Shown here: positions 6,814 to 13,164 of the stretch, one piece after another
Numbering within the stretch: position 1 is the stretch's first letter
Layout: each line of letters begins with the position of its first letter
From: Arthrobacter sp.
GTDB taxonomy: Bacteria; Actinomycetota; Actinomycetes; Actinomycetales; Micrococcaceae
Assembly (NCBI GenBank): GCA_030146405.1
Contig: JASLBS010000164.1
Coordinates: 1-13,758 of the forward strand
Reading direction: 5' to 3'
DNA: 13,758 bases
The notes under the pieces: model-generated
The model's input: only the letters and a program-made list of their open reading frames with translations
Database searches by the model: none
What the model was told of the DNA's origin: nothing
Made by a program: the position numbers and the translations under genes

Positions 6814-8052
6814 TCAGCCGCGCGGGATCGCAGTCTCGGCCGATCCCGCCGCCGCCCGCGGTATCCAGTACCAGAGGACGCCTGCGCCCAGGAAACCCAG
6901 CACCGCCGTGGCCCAGATCCCGGCGGAGAGTGTGGCAAGGGCCGTCACGAGCGAGAGCAGGGCGGGCCCGGCCATGGTCCCGGTGTCCGTGAGCAGGCGC
7001 CAGATTCCGAGGAACTGGGGCCGCCCCGGTGAGGGTGAGGAATCCGCCCCGAGCGTCATGACGATGCCGGAGCCGATCCCGTTGCCGAACCCGATCAGGA
7101 GCGCGACCAGCATCAGTCCCACCGCGTCGTGGGTGAAGGGCAGCAGGGTGAGCGAGGCGCCCATGACGAGCATGCACGGCACGGCGATCCAGCGGCGGCC
7201 CTTGACGTCCATGATCTTGCCCGAGGGGTAGAAGATGAGCATGTCGATCGCTCCGGAGAGCCCGTAGATCAGCGCCGTGGCGGAGGCATCCAGTCCGATG
7301 CTCTCCGCCCAGAGGGGTAGTACCGCCTGCCGGGTTGCCCGAACCGCCGCGATCAGGAGCACCCCCACCCCCACCGTGCAGAAGATTCTCGTGTGGCTGC
7401 GCAGGATGGAGCGCACCGTCGGTGCCGGCGCGGGTGCCAGTGCGGCTTCGATCGGTGACTGCGCGGTGAGGACGACGCGCCCCGGCGCCACGAGTTCGGG
7501 GACCCGCCAGCTCAGGGCGGCAGCAGCCAGGCTCGCCACCCCACCCACCCAGTACGCACCGTCGAGGCCCAGCGACCTCATGGCCAGCGCCGCAGCGAAG
7601 GGGCCGATGAAGAACCCTATCCTGGTCACGCCGCCGAGCGTGGACAGCGCGCGGGCGCGGAACGGCGGTGGCACGGCCTCGGTGAGATAGCTCTGGCGTG
7701 CCAACCCGAACACGGCTCCGGCCATACCCACCATGAAGACCGCCCCGGCGAAGACCGGGAGGGTCGGTGCGGCGAGCGCGAGGAACATGGCGGCCGCGCA
7801 CCAGAGCGCCGCGCCCACGAGGGCCTTCCGCTCACCGAGACGCGTGGCGATCAGGGTGGCCGGCACATTGGTGACCAGTGAACCGATACCGGAGAGCGTG
7901 ATGACCAGGGCAGCGGTGGCGATGTCCGCTCCGAGGTCCCTGGCGGTCAACGCGATCACCGGGAGGATGGCCCCGGTGGCTACCCCGTACAGCAGCGATG
8001 GACCGTAGGCTCCCACGGCGATCGCTCGAAGGTCGAAGGTTTCCTGGGGCAC
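6814..8052 (-). CDS. MFS transporter (efflux type, substrate unknown)
   Basis: 412 aa with about 12 hydrophobic helices in two halves joined by a hydrophilic loop (VAPGRVVLTAQSPIEAALAPAPAPTVRS). Loop 2-3 carries ATRLGERKAL, an MFS motif-A relative, and the second half has the matching SGKIMDVKGRRW. The N-half TTLGGVTRIGFFIGPF-like region (STLGGVTRIGFFIGPF) resembles drug-efflux members, but the substrate cannot be named. I chose GTG 8050-8052 because TAGGGT (8065-8060, minus strand) ends 7 nt upstream and AGGAAAG directly precedes it. The GTG at 8073 (7 codons longer) has no ribosome site. It lies 43 nt downstream of the crcB pair on the same strand and could be cotranscribed with them or have its own leaderless transcript. 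Any link to fluoride export is unproven. Confidence 0.88.
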   Translation of the reverse strand: MPQETFDLRAIAVGAYGPSLLYGVATGAILPVIALTARDLGADIATAALVITLSGIGSLVTNVPATLIATRLGERKALVGAALWCAAAMFLALAAPTLPVFAGAVFMVGMAGAVFGLARQSYLTEAVPPPFRARALSTLGGVTRIGFFIGPFAAALAMRSLGLDGAYWVGGVASLAAAALSWRVPELVAPGRVVLTAQSPIEAALAPAPAPTVRSILRSHTRIFCTVGVGVLLIAAVRATRQAVLPLWAESIGLDASATALIYGLSGAIDMLIFYPSGKIMDVKGRRWIAVPCMLVMGASLTLLPFTHDAVGLMLVALLIGFGNGIGSGIVMTLGADSSPSPGRPQFLGIWRLLTDTGTMAGPALLSLVTALATLSAGIWATAVLGFLGAGVLWYWIPRAAAGSAETAIPRG

Positions 8053-8059
8053 CTTTCCT

Positions 8060-8065
8060 ACCCTA
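8060..8065 (-). promoter_or_regulatory. Candidate -10 element of the MFS gene
   Basis: TAGGGT on the minus strand fits TANNNT and ends 7 nt before the chosen GTG. No convincing -35 is present. A start of transcription at the GTG would make the mRNA leaderless. Confidence 0.3.
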
Positions 8066-8095
8066 GTGCGCACCGGGGCGTTGCGGGCCTACCGA

Positions 8096-8488
8096 TCAGG
8101 CCCCTGCCCGTGCGAGGAGGAGTCCCAGCCAGAGCCCGGCACCGGCAGCCAGCAGAGCCACCACTGCCATTCCGGCTCCGGCCATCAGAGCTGCGCGCCA
8201 CCGCCCTGTCTGGATCAGCCTGACCGTCTCGATGCTGGCCGTGCTGAACGTGGTGTAACCCCCGAGGAAGCCGGTTCCGCACACGAGCACCCACGCGGGA
8301 GGAAGCGCGGAGCCGAGTGCCGCACCGGCCAGGATCCCGAGCAGGAACGATCCGCTGACGTTGATGATCAGGGTGGGAACCGGAAGGGGACCGAGCCCGC
8401 GGGAGCGCAGGACGCCGTCGAGCACGAAACGCGCCACGGAGCCGAGCCCACCGGCCAGGCCCAGCGCGAGGACGAGGGGAATGCTCAT
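8096..8488 (-). CDS. crcB: Fluc/CrcB fluoride channel subunit (second gene of pair)
   Basis: 130 aa, four-helix membrane protein of the Fluc fluoride-export channel family, which acts as a dual-topology dimer. Visible family features: AR in helix 1 (Arg20), INVSGSF with Asn43, and TGFLGGYTTFSTAS (res 72-85) with the TTFST pore/sodium-site segment (Phe81, Ser82). The residue at the second Phe-box position is Ala84, not Phe. The ATG (8486-8488) overlaps the stop of the preceding crcB gene by the 4-nt ATGA arrangement, so translation is coupled. Two unequal paralogs side by side indicate an obligate heterodimer. I saw no fluoride riboswitch in the sequence upstream of the pair. Confidence 0.93.
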   Translation of the reverse strand: MSIPLVLALGLAGGLGSVARFVLDGVLRSRGLGPLPVPTLIINVSGSFLLGILAGAALGSALPPAWVLVCGTGFLGGYTTFSTASIETVRLIQTGRWRAALMAGAGMAVVALLAAGAGLWLGLLLARAGA

Positions 8489-8949
8489 GACGCTGCCCGG
8501 GAGCGGGCCGCTCGACCGCCGACGTGGATCCCGGCGGCCGTCGCGGCGAGCCCCACCATCACCGTCAGCAGGAGATAGGCGATTCCCTCGAGCACTCGCC
8601 CGTCCTGCAGCAGCAGTGCGGAGTCCGTGGTCAGCGCGCTGTAGGTGGTGAAGCCGCCGAGGAATCCGGTTCCCAGCACCAGCCTGAGGGCACGGCGTCG
8701 GCCCTCGTCCGGGCCACGACCGAGGAGCGCCTCGAGCAGCAGGCCGAGCGCGAAGGCACCGGTGACGTTGATCGCGAAGATCCCGAGCGGGAGTCCCTCG
8801 GGAGTGGGCACCGCCTCGGAGAGGAAGTGGCGGGCGAGAGTACCTGCCATCCCGCCACCGAACACCAGGGCCAGGTATGCCGGCCGCAGATGAGCAGGTG
8901 ACAGCTCGCGTCCGGACCCCCGACCCTGGGCCGCGGCGGGATCAGACAA
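8485..8949 (-). CDS. crcB: Fluc/CrcB fluoride channel subunit (first gene of pair)
   Basis: 154 aa, four-helix CrcB paralog. Family blocks: FGGGMAGTLARHFL (res 30-43), AINVTGAFALG (59-69, Asn61) and LGTGFLGGFTTYSA (92-105). The usual Phe of the TTFST segment is Tyr103 and the second Phe-box position is Leu106. The start is weak: the best candidate is TTG at 8947-8949, which overlaps the end of the dienelactone hydrolase gene (stop 8942-8944) by 8 nt and has no clear ribosome site. A GTG 28 codons further in would remove part of the first helix. Translation by coupling to the hydrolase is therefore likely, making the hydrolase and the crcB pair one operon. The N-terminal 22 residues are hydrophilic. 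Confidence 0.9.
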   Translation of the reverse strand: MSDPAAAQGRGSGRELSPAHLRPAYLALVFGGGMAGTLARHFLSEAVPTPEGLPLGIFAINVTGAFALGLLLEALLGRGPDEGRRRALRLVLGTGFLGGFTTYSALTTDSALLLQDGRVLEGIAYLLLTVMVGLAATAAGIHVGGRAARSRAAS

Positions 8950-9688
8950 CGTGGCGGGCGAGGAACTCCAGCGTTCGCGACCATGCGTCGGCGGCAGCCT
9001 CGGGGCGGTACGAGAAACGGTTGGAGTCGTTGAAGAACGCGTGCCCTGCGTCCGGGTAGACCTTCGCGGTGAAGTCCACCCCCGCCTCGGCCATCCCTGC
9101 CTCGAGCCCCGGCAGTTCGCTGATGAGCCCTTCGTCGTCCTGGCCGTAGAACGCGAGCACGGGCGCCTTGATCCCCCCGAGTTCCTCGGGGGTGAAATCG
9201 GCGTGCCCGTAGAAGGGCACGCTGGCCAGCAGCCTCGGTTCGTGCACGGCCAGGGAGAAGCTGTAGCTGCCGCCGAAACAGAAACCGGTGATCCCGACGC
9301 GGCCTGTCACGTCAGCGTCGGCGTACAGGAACTCGAAGCACGCCTGCACGCGCTCCGTGGTCGAGCGGCCGAACTCGGGGTCCTGCAACGGTGCGAAGAC
9401 CTTGCGGAGCTTCGGTTGGGCCCGATCACGCGCCTCGTCGTCCGGTCCCAGGAGCACCTCGCCCAATCCCTCCGTGCTCGCCTCGGTGATTCCCTGGTCC
9501 GAGAGCAGGTCCGGCGCCACCACCACGTAGCCCTCCGCGGCGAATCGCTCGGCGACGTCGCGGGTGTGCGCCACGAGACCCCAGACCTCATGGATGAGCA
9601 CGAGGCCCCCGCGTACCGGCCCGTTGGGGCGGACCACATAGGCGGAGAGAGTGTCATCGGCGTGGGGGATGTCCTGGAGGGAGCTCAT
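8942..9688 (-). CDS. Dienelactone hydrolase family protein (alpha/beta hydrolase)
   Basis: 248 aa cytosolic alpha/beta hydrolase. The expected Cys-Asp-His triad is visible: Cys137 in GFCFGGS, Asp184/185 in YGQDDEGL and His216 in DAGHAFFND. HEVWG (res 33-37) supplies the Glu that activates the Cys in the family. Carboxymethylenebutenolidase-type activity is the family reference; with no chlorocatechol genes nearby the true substrate is unknown. The frame is open well upstream into the neighbouring acetyltransferase, but family homology begins at MSSLQDIPHADDTLSAYVVRP, so I chose ATG 9686-9688. There is no good ribosome site, only CCTAGG close by; a promoter ending 7 nt before the ATG suggests a leaderless mRNA. 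Its stop overlaps the crcB start. Confidence 0.92.
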   Translation of the reverse strand: MSSLQDIPHADDTLSAYVVRPNGPVRGGLVLIHEVWGLVAHTRDVAERFAAEGYVVVAPDLLSDQGITEASTEGLGEVLLGPDDEARDRAQPKLRKVFAPLQDPEFGRSTTERVQACFEFLYADADVTGRVGITGFCFGGSYSFSLAVHEPRLLASVPFYGHADFTPEELGGIKAPVLAFYGQDDEGLISELPGLEAGMAEAGVDFTAKVYPDAGHAFFNDSNRFSYRPEAAADAWSRTLEFLARHVV

Positions 9689-9695
9689 GGGCCTA

Positions 9696-9724
9696 GGTTT
9701 ACACGCTTCGACCTGCCACGCCAA
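9696..9724 (-). promoter_or_regulatory. Candidate promoter of the dienelactone hydrolase-crcB operon, leaderless type
   Basis: On the minus strand TTGGCG (9724-9719) and TAAACC (9701-9696) are spaced by 17 nt. The -35 matches TTGACA at 4 of 6; the -10 is partial. The -10 ends 7 nt before the ATG, so the transcript would begin at about the start codon. Confidence 0.45.
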
Positions 9725-9804
9725 CCACCCGCGACGCCGGTGCCCGGCTGATCCTCGGAGCGGCATCGGGAGAGGGTCACGGAAGCGAACCGGCCGGCCT
9801 GCAC

Positions 9805-9810
9805 TACAGT
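9805..9810 (+). promoter_or_regulatory. Candidate -10 element of the acetyltransferase gene, leaderless type
   Basis: TACAGT fits TANNNT and ends 7 nt before the GTG at 9818. The gene has no Shine-Dalgarno-like sequence in the intervening TGCGCGG. No clear -35 was seen. Confidence 0.4.
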
Positions 9811-9817
9811 TGCGCGG

Positions 9818-10354
9818 GTGTTCTTTCCCACCTTGCCGGCCGGAGTGGAGATGCGTCTGCTCCGTGCATCGGACGCGGGCGCGCTCGCGGGCGCCTACCG
9901 CGCCAATCGCGACCACCTGGCCCCCTGGGAGCCTCAGCGTGACGAATCCTTCTTCACCCCGGCGGGTCAGGCGGCCAGGATCGAGGCCTCGCTGGCCGCG
10001 ACGGCTGCCGGCACGGAGGTCCCATGGATCCTGACGTCGGAGGACGGCGTCGTCGGTGTCCTGAGCCTCACGGGCATCGTGCGCGGCCCGTTCCTGAGTG
10101 CGCACGTCGGTTACTGGGTGGATGCCCGCCTCCAGGGCAGAGGAGTGTGCTCCGGTGCTCTGGACACCGCGATGATCCACGCCCGGGACGAGTTGGGCCT
10201 GCACCGCCTCCAGGCTTCGGTGCTGCCCCACAACCCGGCGTCGCGCACCGTGTTGACCGGGGCAGGTTTCACCCTCATCGGCGCCGCGCCGTCGTACCTG
10301 CGCATCGCGGGGACGTGGCAGGACCACCTGCTGTACCAGCGCATTCTGGAGTGA
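9818..10354 (+). CDS. GNAT-family N-acetyltransferase, RimJ/RimL-like
   Basis: 178 aa cytosolic acetyltransferase of the RimJ/RimL branch. Visible features: MRLLRASDAGALAGAYRANRDHLAPWEP (res 12-39), the acyl-CoA loop LQGRGVCSGALD (105-116, QxxGxC/G form), and the C-terminal LQASVLPHNPASRTVLTGAGF (131-151), where the NPASR-xxxxxGF signature is clear. Members acetylate N-termini of ribosomal proteins or small amines; the target here is unknown. The start GTG 9818-9820 begins the conserved sequence closely and no in-frame upstream start has a ribosome site; a TACAGT at 9805-9810 suggests a leaderless transcript. It is divergent from the hydrolase, with 129 nt between the starts. Confidence 0.9.
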   Translation: MFFPTLPAGVEMRLLRASDAGALAGAYRANRDHLAPWEPQRDESFFTPAGQAARIEASLAATAAGTEVPWILTSEDGVVGVLSLTGIVRGPFLSAHVGYWVDARLQGRGVCSGALDTAMIHARDELGLHRLQASVLPHNPASRTVLTGAGFTLIGAAPSYLRIAGTWQDHLLYQRILE

Positions 10355-10363
10355 GTCCGTCGA

Positions 10364-10397
10364 CTGCGGGGCGGGCACCGGATCCTGCGTGCCGCAG
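10364..10397 (+). terminator. Weak hairpin after the acetyltransferase
   Basis: GGCAC (10374-10378) pairs with GTGCC (10389-10393), and CTGC (10364-10367) pairs with GCAG (10394-10397) across a bulge. It begins 10 nt after the stop codon. There is no T-run, so this is a plausible but weak terminator. Confidence 0.3.
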
Positions 10398-10433
10398 AAG
10401 CCGACCCGGGAGCTCCACCACCCGATGGACCTG

Positions 10434-10439
10434 TAGGGT
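10434..10439 (+). promoter_or_regulatory. Candidate -10 element of the dicarboxylate transporter gene
   Basis: TAGGGT fits TANNNT and lies 39 nt before the ATG. No clear -35 is present. The CRP/GlxR-like palindrome starts 1 nt after it and would cover the expected transcription start. Confidence 0.35.
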
Positions 10440-10455
10440 TGTGAAGCAAAACACA
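10440..10455 (+). promoter_or_regulatory. CRP/GlxR-like operator before the dicarboxylate transporter
   Basis: TGTGA (10440-10444), six spacer bases, then ACACA (10451-10455) matches the CRP consensus TGTGA-N6-TCACA at 9 of 10 defined positions; GlxR of actinobacteria binds the same pattern. A second reading of the same site is the 6-bp repeat GTTGTG/CACAAC (10438-10443 and 10454-10459). Lying on the presumed transcription start, it would repress rather than activate. Confidence 0.5.
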
Positions 10456-10478
10456 CAACGCCGTGCGGAGGAAGAAGC

Positions 10479-12095
10479 ATGAGTCACCAGCCCGAACAAC
10501 CCCCATCCAGCACCCACGCGTCATCGACGGGAACAACTGCTGGTACCCCCTCGCGGTCCGCCTCCAAACTCTGGATGCAGCGCGGGCTCGGGCTGGCGAT
10601 CGCCGCGCTCATCTATGTCCTCCTCGGAGCCTCGGACCTTCCCGGAGACGCACGGATCGTGGCTGCGATCGCGGGGCTCATGGCCGTCTGGTGGATGACC
10701 GAGGCTCTTCCGCTCTCGGTCACCTCCCTGCTGCCGATCGTCCTCCTGCCGATGCTCACGGCGAGAACCGTCGCGGAGTCCACGGCCCCCTACGCGAACC
10801 CCATCGTCTTCCTGTTCCTGGGCGGGTTCCTCATCGCCATCGCCATGCAGAAGTGGAATCTCCACCGGCGCATCGCGTTGCTGACCCTTCGCCGCGTCGG
10901 TACCCACCCCCGCCGGATCATCCTCGGACTCATGATCTCCACGGCGTTCCTGTCCATGTGGGTCTCCAACACGGCCACGACCCTCATGATGCTTCCCATC
11001 GCACTCAGCATCCTGACCCTGGTGGTCGAGAACAGCAGGACGAAGGCCGTGGTCACGGAGGGCGAGACCCAGGAAGCGCTGGCAGCCGGTAGCGCGATCA
11101 GCGATGTGGTGGAGGACAAGGAAGTCCGGATCTTCGGCGTCGCGCTGATCCTCTCCGTGGCCTGGGCTGCGACCATCGGTGGCCTCGGCACCCTCCTGGG
11201 CAGCCCGCCCAATGCCATCGTGGCGGGGTACATCAGTGAGGAACTCGGCGAGAGCGTGGGCTTCGTCCAGTGGATGATGCTCGGCGTCCCGATCGTCGTC
11301 GTCTTCATCGGCCTGGCCTGGCTCCTCATCACCCGCGTCATCTTCAAGTTCTCGCTCCAGGACATCCCCGGTGGCAAGGAGCTCATCGACAACGAGATCA
11401 GCAAACTGGGATCCATGAGCCGCGGTGAGAAGACGGTGCTCGCCGTCTTCTCGGGTGCCGCGTTCCTCTGGATCTTCCCCGGACTCGTCGCCAACATCGA
11501 AGCCGTCGACACCGCGCTTCCCTGGCTCGGATCCTTCGACGACACCGTGATCGCCATCGGCGCCGGGATCGCCCTCTTCATGATCCCCGCCGACAAGAAG
11601 GGGAACATGACGCTCGTCTGGAAGGACGCCGAGGAGGGCCTCCCCTGGGGCGTCCTCCTCCTGTTCGGCGGAGGCCTCTCCCTGGCCGGTGCGGTCGCCG
11701 GAACCGGCCTGGATGCCTGGTTCGGCGAGCAGGTGAGCGGACTCGGTGCACTGCCGATCGTCCTCCTCCTGGCCGCCGTGGTCACCATCGTGCTGTTTCT
11801 CACCGAGATCACGAGCAACACAGCCACCGCCGCAACGTTCATCCCCATCCTGGGTGGTGTGGCGGTCGGTATAGGCCTGGATCCGCAGACCCTGCTGATC
11901 CCGGCGGCGCTCGCCGCCACGTGTGCCTTCATGCTTCCGGTCGGTACTCCCCCGAACGCGATCGTCTACGCCACAGGAAACGTGAAGATTGCCGAGATGG
12001 TCCGGGGAGGCATCGTGCTGAACATCGTCGGGATCATGCTCATCACGCTCTTCACCGTCCTGATCGGACCGTTCGCCCTGGGTCTGGTGCTGTAG
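10479..12095 (+). CDS. DASS/SLC13-family sodium:dicarboxylate symporter
   Basis: 538 aa membrane transporter of the divalent anion:Na+ symporter family, importing C4-dicarboxylates such as succinate, malate or fumarate in characterised members. Both SNT motifs that bind Na+ and carboxylate are present (SNTAT 163-167 and SNTAT 446-450), each followed by a hydrophobic helix, and the paired GSPPNAI (241-247) and GTPPNAI (489-495) mark the inverted repeat fold. An unusually hydrophilic N-terminus (res 1-33, Ser/Thr/Pro rich) precedes the first helix, and a charged loop (184-215) follows the first SNT helix. The ATG 10479-10481 has GGAGGAAG (10467-10474) as ribosome site, 4 nt upstream. Possible regulation is by a CRP/GlxR-like site at 10440-10455. 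A strong hairpin lies 13 nt after the stop. Confidence 0.92.
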   Translation: MSHQPEQPPSSTHASSTGTTAGTPSRSASKLWMQRGLGLAIAALIYVLLGASDLPGDARIVAAIAGLMAVWWMTEALPLSVTSLLPIVLLPMLTARTVAESTAPYANPIVFLFLGGFLIAIAMQKWNLHRRIALLTLRRVGTHPRRIILGLMISTAFLSMWVSNTATTLMMLPIALSILTLVVENSRTKAVVTEGETQEALAAGSAISDVVEDKEVRIFGVALILSVAWAATIGGLGTLLGSPPNAIVAGYISEELGESVGFVQWMMLGVPIVVVFIGLAWLLITRVIFKFSLQDIPGGKELIDNEISKLGSMSRGEKTVLAVFSGAAFLWIFPGLVANIEAVDTALPWLGSFDDTVIAIGAGIALFMIPADKKGNMTLVWKDAEEGLPWGVLLLFGGGLSLAGAVAGTGLDAWFGEQVSGLGALPIVLLLAAVVTIVLFLTEITSNTATAATFIPILGGVAVGIGLDPQTLLIPAALAATCAFMLPVGTPPNAIVYATGNVKIAEMVRGGIVLNIVGIMLITLFTVLIGPFALGLVL

Positions 12096-12108
12096 CGACG
12101 TCGACGTG

Positions 12109-12152
12109 ATGTCCTGACGCCAGGGGCTGCTCGGCCCATGGCGTCAGGACAT
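12109..12152. terminator. Strong 14-bp hairpin, likely bidirectional terminator
   Basis: ATGTCCTGACGCCA (12109-12122) and TGGCGTCAGGACAT (12139-12152) are perfect inverted copies. The 16-nt loop holds GGGC (12124-12127) and GCCC (12134-12137), so the stem can continue inside. It lies 13 nt after the transporter stop. No T-run follows on either strand. It also covers the last codons of the small minus-strand ORF (stop at 12144-12146), so it can serve both sides. Confidence 0.7.
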
Positions 12153-12251
12153 GGGGGCATCCTCTTCAAACATGTGAGCGAGCTCATGCCGGGTGGTTCC
12201 CTCACGCTGCGTCTTCCACACCATCCCTTCGACGAGCAGGAAATCCCGCAT
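12144..12251 (-). CDS. Possible 35-aa protein of unknown function
   Basis: An ATG at 12249-12251 opens a 35-residue frame with a protein-like, charged and hydrophobic mix: it begins MRDFLLVEGMVWKTQREG and ends HELAHMFEEDAPMS. GGAAG lies 3 nt before the ATG, a little too close for a normal ribosome site. About three quarters of third codon positions are G or C, close to real genes here. It ends inside the strong hairpin at 12109-12152, as expected if that hairpin is its terminator. The plus strand offers no gene for this stretch. I do not recognise the protein; conservation in related genomes would decide it. Confidence 0.45.
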   Translation of the reverse strand: MRDFLLVEGMVWKTQREGTTRHELAHMFEEDAPMS

Positions 12252-12324
12252 GTTCTTCCGCCCCGGCAGCACCCGAGTCCTCCCGGCCCGGCAGGGCGAG
12301 CCCGATGCCGGGCGAGGAGGGAAC

Positions 12325-13047
12325 GTGGAGGGGGAGGCGGTTCCCGACCGTGCTCCGGCCATGGCTATGGCTGCGGATGATCGGTGGCGGCACTGGATGC
12401 TGGCCGCGGTGTTGTTGACGCTGGATCTGCTGTTCCTGCTGGGTAACGTCGTCCATCTCGCGAGCAATGATCCTGATGAGCCCATGACCCGTTTCAGTGC
12501 CGTCCAGTGGAACGGTAACTACGACGGAACCTTCGTCGAGATGTTCGGTCATACGCAGCTTGTCGGGGGCGCCGTGATGCTGGTCTTCCTCGCCGTGATC
12601 CGCCGCTCACCCTCCTTCGTCGTGTGGACGGGCGTGCTGGTCGTCCTCGTGGCCGATGACTTCTTCCAGATCCACGAATCGGTGGGTGCGGACCTCGTGC
12701 GACGGCACGGACTGCCGGCCGTGGCCGGGCTCCGACCCCAGGATCTCGGGGAACTGCTGGTCTGGGCTGTCCTGGCTCTCGTCCTCGGGAGCGCCCTGCT
12801 GATCAGCTACTTCTTCTCGTCGCGGGCGGACCGGCGCCATTCGCGCGCCCTGTTCGGATGGCTCTGCCTCCTGGCAGTCTTCGCGGTGGTCATCGACCAG
12901 CTCCACGTCATCCTGGAGCCCCACGTCAGTCATACGGTGTCGCTGGCCCTCACCCTGACCGAGACCACGGGTGAACTCGTCGGCATGACGCTCATCGTCC
13001 TCGCCATCCACCGCATCGCGCTCCGGACCCGACGGTCCGCCGCATGA
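12325..13047 (+). CDS. Six-helix membrane protein of unknown function with His/Asp/Glu motifs
   Basis: 240 aa with about six hydrophobic helices (near 25-45, 76-92, 98-118, 142-164, 176-198 and 214-232). Polar residues inside or at helix ends form a pattern: ADDFFQIHE (Asp111, Asp112, His117, Glu118), DLGELLVW (Glu143), VIDQLHVILE (Asp191, His194, Glu198) and TETTGELVG (Glu213, Glu217). Such spacing suggests buried metal or proton ligands, but I recognise no named family. I chose GTG 12325-12327 because GAGGAGG (12314-12320) lies 4 nt before it. The longer frame from 12193 crosses sequence that looks like the small minus-strand ORF, and ATGs at 12361 and 12367 have no ribosome site. The epimerase gene follows after 117 nt. 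Confidence 0.82.
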   Translation: MEGEAVPDRAPAMAMAADDRWRHWMLAAVLLTLDLLFLLGNVVHLASNDPDEPMTRFSAVQWNGNYDGTFVEMFGHTQLVGGAVMLVFLAVIRRSPSFVVWTGVLVVLVADDFFQIHESVGADLVRRHGLPAVAGLRPQDLGELLVWAVLALVLGSALLISYFFSSRADRRHSRALFGWLCLLAVFAVVIDQLHVILEPHVSHTVSLALTLTETTGELVGMTLIVLAIHRIALRTRRSAA

Positions 13048-13060
13048 TCGAGCGGACGGG

Positions 13061-13142
13061 GGCCGGTCATCGGAACCACGCGCCGACCGGCCGCGCCGGG
13101 GGAAAAGGCACCAGCCGGTGAAGACACCCTTTCCCCACCGGC
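13061..13142 (+). terminator. Two hairpins between the membrane protein and the epimerase
   Basis: GGCCGGTC (13061-13068) and GACCGGCC (13085-13092) form an 8-bp stem with a 16-nt loop. GCCGGTG (13114-13120) and CACCGGC (13136-13142) form a second, 7-bp stem. Either could stop transcription from the membrane-protein gene. Neither has a T-run. Confidence 0.4.
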
Positions 13143-13164
13143 CCTGATCCTGTTGAGTGGGCAC

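Noticed and set aside
4905..6938. 677-aa open frame on the minus strand opposite the dehydrogenase
   Set aside because: It is antisense to a clear zinc dehydrogenase and its downstream partner. The composition is the Arg/Gly/His/Val-rich type that high-GC antisense frames give, with no recognisable domain.
8950..9000. Fluoride riboswitch ahead of the crcB pair
   Set aside because: The sequence upstream of crcB is the coding end of the hydrolase, and I saw no fluoride riboswitch core there or in the hydrolase leader.
8950..9751. Plus-strand open frames opposite the hydrolase
   Set aside because: These are complement shadows of a gene whose catalytic triad is intact on the minus strand.
9689..10480. 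Long upstream extension of the dienelactone hydrolase frame
   Set aside because: The extension is antisense to the acetyltransferase and its codons give low-complexity sequence. Family homology begins at ATG 9688, where a promoter is also visible.
12193..12324. 44-codon N-terminal extension of the membrane protein
   Set aside because: A GTG at 12325 has an ideal GAGGAGG ribosome site, and the extension is Arg/Pro-rich with no helix or signal peptide.
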